From NCBI RefSeq assembly GCF_003688555.1, contig NZ_REFR01000014.1, positions 124,001-188,000 of the forward strand: DNA of 64,000 bases, given 5' to 3'. A program made the translations under genes and the position numbers. The stretch is from Eilatimonas milleporae. Its GTDB lineage: Bacteria > Pseudomonadota > Alphaproteobacteria > Sphingomonadales > Kordiimonadaceae. Shown here piece after piece: positions 45,892 through 54,399 of this stretch; position 1 is the first letter of the stretch, and each line of letters starts with the position of its first letter. The notes below the pieces were generated by a model. That model was not told the DNA's origin. It did not search any database and saw nothing but the letters and a program-made list of their open reading frames with translations.

Positions 45892-46439
45892 GGCGTCCAG
45901 CCTTCCAGACGCCGGGCCCATGTCCCGGCAAAGGGGCCCCTGCCGCCGATATCGATAACCCGGCGACCGGCATCGGCGCCAACATGGGAATCAAGGCCCG
46001 GTCCCGCGCCTGCGTCCATGCGCAAGGCGATATGCAGCGCATCCGGCCGCCATCCGTCCGGCAATCTGTCCGGCCATTCAATCAGCTGGATGGACCCGTC
46101 CGCCTCTTCCTCCAGCCCAAGGTCATAGACATCCTCCGGCGCGCTCAGCCGGTAAAGGTCCGCATGCCATACCGACGGCCCGCCATCCGGTTCATACAAC
46201 TGGACAAGCGTAAAGGTCGGGCTGGGGACCTCGGCCTCCTCATCGCCCAGCAGACGGCGGATCAGCGCGCGGGCGAACAGGCTTTTCCCGCTGCCGAGCG
46301 GTCCGTCCAGATACAGGCAGTCCCCGGCGCGCAGACGCGGCGCCAGACGCTGCGCCGCCATGGCGGTCCCGGCAGGGTCCGCCGTTGTGATCGTGGCAAT
46401 GGACGTCACGGGGAATGTCACGGGATTGGGGGAATGCAT
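45888..46439 (-). CDS. tsaE: tRNA threonylcarbamoyladenosine biosynthesis ATPase TsaE
   Basis: TsaE drives the TsaBD complex in t6A modification of tRNA. The 183-residue ATPase has the P-loop GPLGSGKS (46-53), the switch segment VPSPTFTLVQLYE, and HADLYRL with IEWPDRLP. The region after residue 140 is longer than usual and Gly/Arg-rich. It lies 29 bases after divL and overlaps the nucleotidyltransferase gene. Confidence 0.93.
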   Translation of the reverse strand: MHSPNPVTFPVTSIATITTADPAGTAMAAQRLAPRLRAGDCLYLDGPLGSGKSLFARALIRRLLGDEEAEVPSPTFTLVQLYEPDGGPSVWHADLYRLSAPEDVYDLGLEEEADGSIQLIEWPDRLPDGWRPDALHIALRMDAGAGPGLDSHVGADAGRRVIDIGGRGPFAGTWARRLEGWTP

Positions 46440-46468
46440 CGCATCATACTTTCACAAACGCAGGGCCG

Positions 46469-48925
46469 TCATGCCGGGTCTTGCGGCACGGTCACGCTCG
46501 CCGGCAAGGCGGCGGGCGTGTCGCCCCGGCCCCGGCCAGAGTCAGGACCAGGGTCAGGCTCGGGGTCCGGGTCCCGCGGCACCCATGACGTCAGGCTGAA
46601 AGTGTCCTCGCCCACGGCATTCAGCATGACACGGCCCCGGTGCAGGGCCACGATACTGCGCACCAGCGCCAGATCAAGCCCCGTCGACCGGCTGCCCTCG
46701 GGTATGCCGCCAACCTCCAGCGTCGCCAGCAGGCGGTCGCGGTCTTCCGGTGTCAGATCGCTGCGGGCGGCCGCCACCGTCAGGCCGACACCGCTGTCGT
46801 CATTCGCGAAGGATACATTGATGACGCTGCCGCGCTGGCCGATCGACATCATCGTCGAAATCATATTGTACAGCATCTGCTTCAGCCGCCGCCGGTCCCC
46901 CTGCACGGTGCACGGCGTCTCGGATACCTGACAGACAATCTGTATCCCGGACTTGCTGGCCATGCCTTCGGCCAGTTCGGCGGCCTCACGCATGATCACC
47001 GCGATATCGACGGTATCGATGTCCAGCGCCAGGGCGCCGGCATCGATCACGGCCAGGTCCAGCACATTGCTGATCATGTCCCGCAGGTCGCCGGCCGCCC
47101 CCAGAATGTCATCCACATAGGCGGCCTGCTGGTCGTTCAGCTCACCGAAAAAACGCTCCTTCAGGATTTCGGCGAAACCGATGATGGAATTCAGCGGCGT
47201 CCTCAGGCCATAGGACATATTGGTCACAAACTCGCTTTTCAGCCGGTCGGCGGCCTCCAGCGCGCGGGACCGTTCCCGCAGGGCCTGCTCGATGCGGAAA
47301 CTGTCGGTCACGTCCATTTGCGTCAGCATCATCGCCCCGTCCGGCAACGGCACCAGGGTGAAATCCACCACCTTGCCGTCGGCGCGGTGCCAGCGCCCGG
47401 CATGGCTCTGACGTCCGGACACCCAGGCCGGCAGATCGTTCAGCAACAGTCTTTCATCGCCTTCGGCCTTGTCGTCGATGGCCAGATGGGTCAGCAGGTC
47501 GCTCAGATGCGGCGTGCTTTTCAGGATTTCCGGGGGGCACTGCCACAGGGTGGCAAAGGCGGGATTGGCCAGTTGCACGCGGCCGTCGGCACCGAACACG
47601 GCAACGGCTTCGCTGATATTGTCCAGGGTTTCCTGCTGAACCGCGATCAGCGTGTTATAGGACCGTTCCAGCGCCAGACGGTCGGTCACATCCTCGAACA
47701 GCACCAGAAGCCCGCCCAAGGGGTGCGGCTGCGTCACCACGCGGTAGGTGCTGCCGTTGGGCAGATGCCACATTTCCTCTTCCGGCTCGATCAGACGCGT
47801 ATACTGTTCCAGACTGGCCCGTTTCCACGCCGGAAAATCGGCCTGCTCGGGCAGGCGCCGCCGGTCGTGCATGGCATCCAGCAATTCGCCGTGGGCGATG
47901 CCGCTGTCCAGGGTTTCCTCGCTCAGCCCGCTCAGGCGCTGGAAAGCGCTGTTGTAAAAACGCAGGGTCTTGCCGGGGCCGAAAATCGCCACCGGCGTGC
48001 GCAGGCGGTTCAGGGTCTCGGACTGGGATTCCAGCACCCGCGACAGTTCCGACAGCGCCTCCTCCTCGCCGGTGACATCGACGGCCACTCCCAGGACGCG
48101 GCTGGACCCCATGGGCGTATGGGTCACGGCGAAGGCGCGGCGCTGGCCGGCGGCAACGGCGAACTGGCGCTCGCGCACGGTGCTGCCGGTCTCCAGCGCC
48201 TTTTCCGCCGCCTTGGTGGGCGCGCGGTCGAACAGTTCCCGGCCCTGCTGCGCCGCATCGGCCGGGTCCCGCGCATCGACGGCATCGGCATAGGCGTGGT
48301 TGACCTCGACAAGGGCCATGTTGCGGTCCCGCACCCACACCGGATGGGGGTAAAAGTCAAAGCGCATGCGCAACTCGCGCAGGCGGTAATCCGCCATGGC
48401 GGGCCCCTCGCCCGTGGTCACGTCGCGGCTGTCCACCTCGCTGACCCACCAGACGGCATCCGGCCAGTCCGGATCGGTCGCGGGGCCGTCCGGGCCGGCG
48501 TGGCCGTTCACGGACCCGGACGCCAGTTTCTGGCATTCGATCAGCAGGGCGGGGCGCACCGGCGTTCCGGCCACCGGCTGAACGGCGACATGTCCGCCCA
48601 GAAGCGGGGCCTGTATGGCCGGCGGCAGACCCGCGTCCCCGCCGGGGAACAGGTCCTGGACCCGTGCCGGCATGTCGATCAGTCCGATCAGATTGCGCGT
48701 GTCGCGCGGCAGTTCGATGCGGCCGTCCTGCCACACCCAGATGGGGCGCCGGTGCTGTATGGCGATCAGCGTCTCGCTGAATTTGACCCTTTGCTGTAAC
48801 CGTTCCAGCCGGGCCGTCTGGGTCCGGGCCCGCCGCCACAGGAAAAAGGCGATGGCCGCCCACAGAAGCAACACACCTGCAAGCGCAGTCAAAAGCAGGA
48901 TATCACGGGTGACCATATCGCCCAT
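46469..48925 (-). CDS. divL: DivL-type PAS-domain (pseudo)histidine kinase with Tyr at the phosphoacceptor site
   Basis: The 818-residue membrane-anchored protein has one N-terminal span (about residues 7-28), at least three PAS-like segments between about 185 and 530, and a kinase-like core. The H-box reads FVTNMSYGLRTPLNSIIGF: Y572 replaces the phosphoacceptor His. The N-box (MLYNMISTM) and glycine boxes are degenerate. Caulobacter DivL has a Tyr at this position (Y550) and regulates the CckA-CtrA pathway as a sensor rather than a conventional kinase. Location directly upstream of tsaE also fits. The C-terminus is a Pro/Asp repeat tail. ATG 48925 has AAGGGG upstream; ATG 48916 is possible. 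Confidence 0.85.
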   Translation of the reverse strand: MGDMVTRDILLLTALAGVLLLWAAIAFFLWRRARTQTARLERLQQRVKFSETLIAIQHRRPIWVWQDGRIELPRDTRNLIGLIDMPARVQDLFPGGDAGLPPAIQAPLLGGHVAVQPVAGTPVRPALLIECQKLASGSVNGHAGPDGPATDPDWPDAVWWVSEVDSRDVTTGEGPAMADYRLRELRMRFDFYPHPVWVRDRNMALVEVNHAYADAVDARDPADAAQQGRELFDRAPTKAAEKALETGSTVRERQFAVAAGQRRAFAVTHTPMGSSRVLGVAVDVTGEEEALSELSRVLESQSETLNRLRTPVAIFGPGKTLRFYNSAFQRLSGLSEETLDSGIAHGELLDAMHDRRRLPEQADFPAWKRASLEQYTRLIEPEEEMWHLPNGSTYRVVTQPHPLGGLLVLFEDVTDRLALERSYNTLIAVQQETLDNISEAVAVFGADGRVQLANPAFATLWQCPPEILKSTPHLSDLLTHLAIDDKAEGDERLLLNDLPAWVSGRQSHAGRWHRADGKVVDFTLVPLPDGAMMLTQMDVTDSFRIEQALRERSRALEAADRLKSEFVTNMSYGLRTPLNSIIGFAEILKERFFGELNDQQAAYVDDILGAAGDLRDMISNVLDLAVIDAGALALDIDTVDIAVIMREAAELAEGMASKSGIQIVCQVSETPCTVQGDRRRLKQMLYNMISTMMSIGQRGSVINVSFANDDSGVGLTVAAARSDLTPEDRDRLLATLEVGGIPEGSRSTGLDLALVRSIVALHRGRVMLNAVGEDTFSLTSWVPRDPDPEPDPGPDSGRGRGDTPAALPASVTVPQDPA

Positions 48926-49152
48926 TCGGCCCCTTCCCACCGATGCGGGCGCCGGTGCACTCCGTCAAGGAAACGCCCGCTGGGGTCCCCGGAAACATCG
49001 TTGGGACACCACCGGGAAATCCCGGTCGGTCCCTCGGGGCCCTAACGGCACCGTGCCCACAGTACATGCCCGCTCCAGCCTAGCCCCAAGATGCGTGTCA
49101 TCTCAAGGGGCGGCTGCGATGCCGCATGGCATGCGGGCCAATACGCCGTGAT

Positions 49153-49224
49153 GCATACGGATGCCGGGGCGCATACGGACGCCGTCGTGCGTATGCACGC
49201 CGGGGCGCACACGGTCCGGCAGGC
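49153..49224. repeat. degenerate 18-bp tandem repeat, four copies
   Basis: Units at 49153, 49171, 49189 and 49207 resemble GCATACGGATGCCGGGGC. They lie in the 312-base gap between metK and divL (48926-49237), just past the metK stop codon. The rest of that gap has nothing I recognise. Confidence 0.7.
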
Positions 49225-49237
49225 GGAAAAGCCCGCC

Positions 49238-50410
49238 TCAGGCGCCGAAGGTGGATTTCAGCACATCCACCAGGTCCGTCCGTTCCCAGGAAAAATGGCC
49301 CTCATCCGTCGGGGTGCGCCCGAAATGGCCGTATGCCGCCGTCGGGGCGTAAATGGGCCGGCTCAGGGCCAGATGCTCGCGGATACCGCGCGGCGACAGG
49401 TCGACCAGTTCCCGCAAGACCTCGGACAGGCGCTGCGGGTCCACCTGCGGATTGCCCCACAGGTCCACATACACGGCCAGGGGTTTGGACACCCCGATGG
49501 CATAGGCCAGCTGGATGGTGCAGTTCGACGCGATGCCCGCCGCCACCACATTCTTCGCCAGATAGCGCGCGGCGTAGGCGGCCGAACGGTCCACCTTGGT
49601 CGGGTCCTTGCCGGAAAAGGCACCGCCGCCGTGCGGGGCCGCGCCGCCATAGGTGTCGACGATGATCTTGCGTCCGGTCAGGCCGGCGTCCCCGTCGGGA
49701 CCGCCGATGATGAACTGGCCGGTCGGGTTGACGTAAAATTCCTCCTCCGGGCACATCCAGCCCTCGGGCAGAACGTCGCGGACATGCCCGCGCACCAGTT
49801 CGCGCAAATCCTCCTGGGACACCCCGTCCTTGTGCTGGGTGGACACCACGATGCTGCTGGCGCCCACCGGCCGGCCGTCTTCATATTTCAGCGTCACCTG
49901 GCTTTTGCTGTCAGGCTCCAGCTCGGGGGACGTGCCGTCATGGCGGGCGGCCGCCAGCGTTTTCAGGATGCGGTGCGAATAATCGATCGGCGCCGGCATC
50001 AGGCTTGCGGTCTCGTCGCAGGCATAGCCGAACATGATCCCCTGGTCGCCGGCGCCCTCGTCCTTGCCGGCGTCATTGTCCGCATCCACGCCCATGGCGA
50101 TATCGGCCGACTGGGCATGAAGGAAACATTGGAAATCCGCCTTTTCCCAGTGGAAACCGTCCTGCTCGTAGCCGATATCGCGCACCGCCTTGCGGGCGAC
50201 GGCCTCGATATCGTCGGGGGTGATGCTCGCGGGCCCGCGCACCTCGCCGGCGATGATGATACGGTTCGTGGTCACCAGGGTTTCCGCGGCCACACGGGAA
50301 TGCGGGTCCGCCGCAAGATAAAGATCGACAATCCCGTCCGAAATGCGGTCGGCCACCTTGTCCGGGTGGCCTTCGGAAACGGATTCACTGGTAAAGAGAT
50401 AGCTGCTCAT
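49238..50410 (-). CDS. metK: methionine adenosyltransferase (SAM synthetase)
   Basis: MetK makes S-adenosylmethionine from methionine and ATP. The 390-residue product begins with [16 protein letters not shown], containing the conserved catalytic HPD region, and has the [12 protein letters not shown] and [16 protein letters not shown] signatures. I start at ATG 50410; the open frame continues to 50488 without similarity. It follows ahcY by 99 bases, so the two SAM-cycle genes may share a transcript. I saw no SAM riboswitch. Confidence 0.96.
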   Translation of the reverse strand: MSSYLFTSESVSEGHPDKVADRISDGIVDLYLAADPHSRVAAETLVTTNRIIIAGEVRGPASITPDDIEAVARKAVRDIGYEQDGFHWEKADFQCFLHAQSADIAMGVDADNDAGKDEGAGDQGIMFGYACDETASLMPAPIDYSHRILKTLAAARHDGTSPELEPDSKSQVTLKYEDGRPVGASSIVVSTQHKDGVSQEDLRELVRGHVRDVLPEGWMCPEEEFYVNPTGQFIIGGPDGDAGLTGRKIIVDTYGGAAPHGGGAFSGKDPTKVDRSAAYAARYLAKNVVAAGIASNCTIQLAYAIGVSKPLAVYVDLWGNPQVDPQRLSEVLRELVDLSPRGIREHLALSRPIYAPTAAYGHFGRTPTDEGHFSWERTDLVDVLKSTFGA

Positions 50411-50451
50411 CAAATCTACCCTGCGGTCTGAACGGTCGGTTGTGCGGAGAA

Positions 50452-50490
50452 CCGTGCCGGCGGCCGTGGCGTCGGGCCCGGCCGGCACGG
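50452..50490. other. strong hairpin between ahcY and metK
   Basis: A perfect 10-bp GC stem (CCGTGCCGGC at 50452-50461 with 50481-50490) has a 19-base loop. There is no T tract in the direction of transcription, so it may stabilise or attenuate the message rather than terminate it. Confidence 0.5.
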
Positions 50491-50509
50491 TATGGGACGG
50501 GGTCCCGCC

Positions 50510-51811
50510 TCAGTAGCGGTAATGTTCCGGCTTGAACGGGCCGGCCGGGCTGATCCCGATATAGCTGGCCTGATCGTCGCTCAGCGTCGTCAGCTTGGCG
50601 CCCAGCTTGCCCAGATGCAGCGCCGCCACCTTTTCGTCCAGATGCTTGGGCAGGACATAGACATCGCGGTCGTATTTGCTGTGATGGACCCACAGCTCGA
50701 TCTGCGCCAGAACCTGGTTGGTGAAGCTGGCGGACATGACGAAGCTCGGGTGGCCGGTGGCACAGCCGAGATTGACCAGACGCCCCTTGGCCAGCACGAT
50801 CAGGCGCTTGTCGTCGGGAAAGACGACCTCGTCCACCTGGGGCTTGACCTCTTCCCACTTGAAATTCTGCAGGCCGGCGATCTGGATCTCGCTGTCGAAA
50901 TGGCCGATGTTGCAGACGATGGCCCGGTCCTTCATCTCGCGCATGTGGTCGACGGTGATCACATCCTTGTTGCCGGTGGCCGTCACGAACACATCGGCGA
51001 TCGGCGCGGCCTCCTCCATGGTGGTGACCTCATAGCCTTCCATGGCCGCCTGAAGGGCGCAGATGGGGTCGATCTCGGTGACCATGACGCGGGCGCCCTG
51101 GCTGCGCAGCGATTCCGCCGAGCCCTTGCCCACATCGCCGAACCCGGCGACAACCGCGATCTTGCCGGCCAGCATCACGTCGGTCGCCCGCTTGATGCCG
51201 TCCACCAGCGATTCCCGGCAGCCGTAAAGATTGTCGAATTTCGATTTCGTCACGCTGTCGTTGACATTGATGGCCGGGACCGCCAGGCGCCCCTCCTTCG
51301 CCATTTCATACAGGCGCAGGACACCGGTGGTGGTTTCCTCGGAAACGCCGCGCACATCCTTCATCAGGTCGGGATAGTCATTGTGCATCATCAGCGTCAG
51401 GTCGCCGCCGTCGTCCAGGATCATGTTGGGCGTCCAGCCGTCCGGTCCCTTGATGGTCCGGTGCACGCACCACTCATATTCCTCTTCCGTCTCGCCCTTC
51501 CAGGCAAAGACCGGCACGCCGGTCGCGGCGATGGCGGCGGCGGCGTGGTCCTGGGTGGAAAAGATGTTGCAGCTCGACCAGCGGACCTCGGCCCCAAGAT
51601 GCGTCAGGGTCTCGATCAGAACCGCCGTCTGGATGGTCATGTGCAGGCAGCCGGCGATGCGGGCGCCCGCCAGCGGCTTGCTGTCGCCATATTCCTCGCG
51701 CAGGGCCATCAGGCCGGGCATTTCGGTTTCGGCGATGTTGATTTCCTTGCGGCCCCAGTCGGCAAGGGCGATATCGGCGACTTTGTAATCGGTGTCGGGG
51801 TGATCCGTCAT
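50510..51811 (-). CDS. ahcY: adenosylhomocysteinase
   Basis: AhcY hydrolyses S-adenosylhomocysteine to homocysteine and adenosine, clearing the product of methyl transfer. The 433-residue enzyme shows the substrate domain ([16 protein letters not shown], then [15 protein letters not shown]), the NAD-binding [15 protein letters not shown] and the C-terminal KPEHYRY. The upstream region has a 16-bp perfect palindrome that may be a SAM-cycle operator. metK follows on the same strand. Confidence 0.97.
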   Translation of the reverse strand: MTDHPDTDYKVADIALADWGRKEINIAETEMPGLMALREEYGDSKPLAGARIAGCLHMTIQTAVLIETLTHLGAEVRWSSCNIFSTQDHAAAAIAATGVPVFAWKGETEEEYEWCVHRTIKGPDGWTPNMILDDGGDLTLMMHNDYPDLMKDVRGVSEETTTGVLRLYEMAKEGRLAVPAINVNDSVTKSKFDNLYGCRESLVDGIKRATDVMLAGKIAVVAGFGDVGKGSAESLRSQGARVMVTEIDPICALQAAMEGYEVTTMEEAAPIADVFVTATGNKDVITVDHMREMKDRAIVCNIGHFDSEIQIAGLQNFKWEEVKPQVDEVVFPDDKRLIVLAKGRLVNLGCATGHPSFVMSASFTNQVLAQIELWVHHSKYDRDVYVLPKHLDEKVAALHLGKLGAKLTTLSDDQASYIGISPAGPFKPEHYRY

Positions 51812-51941
51812 GGCGAGACCTTTCAGGCAACTGGATAGGAACGGGTCAGTGCGTCAAGGCCCCGAACCGTCGGAACCGCATGGCGCGGCACAAGATCCGG
51901 GGATGCGCTTGCGGCGGGTTATAACAGCGCCCCGGCAAAAG

Positions 51942-51957
51942 ATAAAGATATCTTTAT
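51942..51957. promoter_or_regulatory. 16-bp perfect palindrome upstream of ahcY
   Basis: ATAAAGATATCTTTAT is a perfect palindrome in a markedly AT-rich patch, 131 bases before the ahcY start. On the minus strand its end could serve as a -35 (TTTATC), with TTATAA 16 bases further as -10. The sequence is like sites described for SahR/ArsR-type regulators of methionine metabolism, as I remember them. The assignment is inferred. Confidence 0.6.
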
Positions 51958-51993
51958 ATAGCCCTTGGCAATATGCGGCGCCGACCCGAACCG

Positions 51994-52062
51994 CCCGCCC
52001 TATGCGCTCTCCCCGGCCCGCCCTATTCGCTCTCCCCGACCCGCCCTATTCGCTCTCCCCGA
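51994..52062. repeat. three tandem copies of 23 bp over the 3' end of the HPr gene
   Basis: Units 51994-52016, 52017-52039 and 52040-52062 match CCCGCCCTATTCGCTCTCCCCGA with one or two changes. The third copy holds the last codons and the TAG stop (52048-52046) of the HPr gene; the other two repeat that end beyond the stop. Confidence 0.85.
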
Positions 52063-52354
52063 ACCGCTCAGTGACCAGCGTCTCCAGCGCGACAAGGGCC
52101 GCCTCGGCGTCGTCTCCCGTCGCTTCCAGCCGAATACTGTCTCCCCTCGCCGCACCCAGCATCATCAATCCCATGATCGATGTTGCCGGCACGGACATGT
52201 CATCCTTCGCAACGGTGATCTCCGCCCTGAAGGCACCCGCCGCGCGGGCAAAGGCCGCCGAGGCCCTGGCATGAAGCCCGCGCCTGTTGACAATGGTCAC
52301 CTGCCGCGCGGGCGCGCCGGGGGTTTTGGGAGTGTCGGGGGAATTTCTGTCCAC
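52046..52354 (-). CDS. HPr-family phosphocarrier protein
   Basis: This small phosphorelay protein has the phospho-His segment NRRGLHARASAAF (H28) and the regulatory-serine region ATSIMGLMMLGAARG, the target of HPr kinase. It is 102 residues long from GTG 52354, about 17 longer than usual at the N-terminus (Pro/Thr-rich). A later GTG at V19 would give the standard length. It follows the EIIA gene by 16 bases and belongs to the HprK-EIIA-HPr regulatory branch. No sugar permease is present, so a regulatory PTS is likely. Confidence 0.9.
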   Translation of the reverse strand: MDRNSPDTPKTPGAPARQVTIVNRRGLHARASAAFARAAGAFRAEITVAKDDMSVPATSIMGLMMLGAARGDSIRLEATGDDAEAALVALETLVTERFGESE

Positions 52355-52370
52355 AATGCCCGCCGTGCCG

Positions 52371-52769
52371 TCATCCGCCCAGAACGTGGCTGGCGACATT
52401 GATGTATTTGACACCGGCATCGCGCGCCGCCTCGACGGCATCCTCAAGCGTCAGTTCGCCGCGCACACTGGCCAGTTTGATCAGCATGGGCAGATTGATG
52501 CCGGCGATGACCTCGATCCGTCCCTTTTCCAGAAGGGAAATCGCCAGATTGGACGGTGTCCCGCCGAACATATCGGTCAGCAGCACAATCCCGTCACCGG
52601 TATCGACGGCATCGATCGCCCGCAAAATCTCTTCGCGGCGTTGTTCCATATCGTCATCGGGCCCGATGCAGATGGCACGGATCGCATCCTGCTCGCCGAC
52701 GACATGCTCGGTCGCGGCGATGAATTCCTCGGCCAGGCGGCCATGGGTTACCAACACCATGCCAATCAT
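52371..52769 (-). CDS. PTS EIIA component, mannose/fructose family
   Basis: The 132-residue EIIA-Man-type domain begins MIGMVLVTHGRLAEEF, with phosphorylatable H9, and contains LLTDMFGGTPSNLA. It accepts phosphate from HPr. In alphaproteobacteria this stand-alone EIIA is part of a regulatory PTS rather than sugar uptake. It lies between rapZ and the HPr gene. Confidence 0.93.
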   Translation of the reverse strand: MIGMVLVTHGRLAEEFIAATEHVVGEQDAIRAICIGPDDDMEQRREEILRAIDAVDTGDGIVLLTDMFGGTPSNLAISLLEKGRIEVIAGINLPMLIKLASVRGELTLEDAVEAARDAGVKYINVASHVLGG

Positions 52770-52878
52770 ATGGAAACCGTCTCCTCACTCAAGATCTGCC
52801 CGGTACCGGCCGGATTGTCTCCGGTCCCTGAACGGGCGGCTTACTGAACTCGCCGGCGTTTTCAACGCGCCGGCGCCC

Positions 52879-53808
52879 TTACACGCCCACACGGGGCAGG
52901 TCACGATGGAACAAACAGGCCTGCACGGCCTGCCGGCCCAACTGCGCGGCGATGGTCTCCGCCATCATAACGGACCGATGTTTGCCGCCCGTGCATCCAA
53001 ATGCAAGCGTGAGATACGCCTTACCCTCGGCCTCATAGCGCGGCAGCAGCAGATCAAGCAGAGCTCCGAGCCTGTCGACAAAAGGGGCAAATCCGGGATC
53101 CGCACGCACAAAATCGGCGACTTTCCCATCGCGGCCGGTCAGCGGTTTGAGATCCGGGTCGTAATGGGGATTGCGCAGGAAACGGACATCGAAAACCAGA
53201 TCGGCGTCGCGGGGCACCCCTTTCGAGAAGCCGAAGGACATACAGGTGACGAAAAGGCCGGCCGGCGCCCCGCCTGCGAATCGGTCCCGTATCAGCCGCC
53301 GCGTGTCACCGCCGGTCAGCATGGATGTGTCAATGACACAGCCCGCTGCATCCCTGAGACCCCGCAGCATGGTCCTTTCGGCCGCGATGCCTTCCGCCAG
53401 GCGATTGCTGGCGGCCAGCGGGTGACGGCGCCGCGTTTCCGAGAAACGGCGCACGAGGATTTCGTCATCCGCGTCCAGAAACACCACCGACACATCCAGC
53501 CCATCCTGCTGTTTCAGCCGGTCCAGCATTTGCAAAAAGGCCGTGGGTTCGAAACGGGGCGTACGGCTGTCAATACCGACGGCCAGCGGCACATCGGGAT
53601 GCTCGGTCAGGTCAAGCAGGCCGTCCAACAGGGGCGGCGGCAGATTGTCGGCCGTATCAAAGCCGAGATCCTCAAAAGCGCTCAGCGCCGTGGATTTCCC
53701 GGCGCCGGAAAGGCCTGTCACGAACACCAGCAGGCGCCGGAGGGAACCGCCCCCCTCAAGGCTGTGGCCGGTCCTGTTTCGATCCGGTCCGGTCCGGTCA
53801 ACCGTCAT
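52879..53808 (-). CDS. rapZ: RNase adapter protein RapZ
   Basis: RapZ (YvcJ family) is a nucleotide-binding protein; in E. coli it directs RNase E to the small RNA GlmZ and so controls glucosamine-6-phosphate synthase. The 309-residue product has Walker A TGLSGAGKS (31-39), FLRNPHYDPDLKPLTG and the C-terminal GCTGGKHRSV motif. It sits between hprK and the EIIA gene, a conserved place in proteobacteria. The regulatory target here is unknown. Confidence 0.94.
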   Translation of the reverse strand: MTVDRTGPDRNRTGHSLEGGGSLRRLLVFVTGLSGAGKSTALSAFEDLGFDTADNLPPPLLDGLLDLTEHPDVPLAVGIDSRTPRFEPTAFLQMLDRLKQQDGLDVSVVFLDADDEILVRRFSETRRRHPLAASNRLAEGIAAERTMLRGLRDAAGCVIDTSMLTGGDTRRLIRDRFAGGAPAGLFVTCMSFGFSKGVPRDADLVFDVRFLRNPHYDPDLKPLTGRDGKVADFVRADPGFAPFVDRLGALLDLLLPRYEAEGKAYLTLAFGCTGGKHRSVMMAETIAAQLGRQAVQACLFHRDLPRVGV

Positions 53809-53869
53809 GCCCCTGCCCTTTCTGCCCCACTGGCTGCCCTTGGCGATCAGGCTGAACCGCCGGCCCGTT

Positions 53870-54349
53870 TCACAGCGGCAGGATCGTGCCTGTCAGACCT
53901 GTCTCTATCTTCATTGCGCTGGTCCCGTCAAAGGCATAAAGGCGGCGGTACGGCAGGCGCAGGCCGAGCAGTTCGGTTTTTTCCATGACGGGTAAGCGCG
54001 GCACATCCGCCTCGGGCACAAGATCGACCACAAGGCCGACAGGCACGGGCGGTGCCTCCGACAAACGCACGATCCCCACCCCGCGCACCTCGATCAACCC
54101 GCGCAGGGCATGCGGCGCGAAGGCCAGAACGCGGTCGCCGGCACGGCGCAGGCAGACATGGTCATCGGCGACAAGACGCGCGCCCCGGTCGATAAGGCGC
54201 ATGCCCAGATCGGATTTGCCCGCGCCCGACGGGCCGCGCAATAGAACGCCCCGACCGGCGATGGAAACAGCCGTGGCATGGATACGGGCCCTGTCCCGGC
54301 CCCGCTGCCCGCCCTGCCGTCCGGAAGGCTGTTGCGAAGGTTTTTTCAT
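53870..54349 (-). CDS. hprK: HPr kinase/phosphorylase, short alphaproteobacterial form
   Basis: HprK phosphorylates HPr on serine. The 159-residue protein contains only the kinase domain: P-loop GPSGAGKS (39-46), a base-binding region with DDHV, and the HprK signature IEVRGVGIVRL. The N-terminal domain of Gram-positive HprK is missing, as is normal in alphaproteobacteria. It lies between chvG and rapZ, linking envelope sensing to PTS control. Confidence 0.93.
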   Translation of the reverse strand: MKKPSQQPSGRQGGQRGRDRARIHATAVSIAGRGVLLRGPSGAGKSDLGMRLIDRGARLVADDHVCLRRAGDRVLAFAPHALRGLIEVRGVGIVRLSEAPPVPVGLVVDLVPEADVPRLPVMEKTELLGLRLPYRRLYAFDGTSAMKIETGLTGTILPL

Positions 54350-54399
54350 CAGTGCCGCTTTCCGCGTCGCTCACCCGGGCCGCGCCGCCGGGCATACGG

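Noticed and set aside
50411-50509. SAM or SAH riboswitch upstream of metK
   Set aside because: Only a simple GC hairpin is present; I could not find the conserved core of any SAM or SAH riboswitch class I know.
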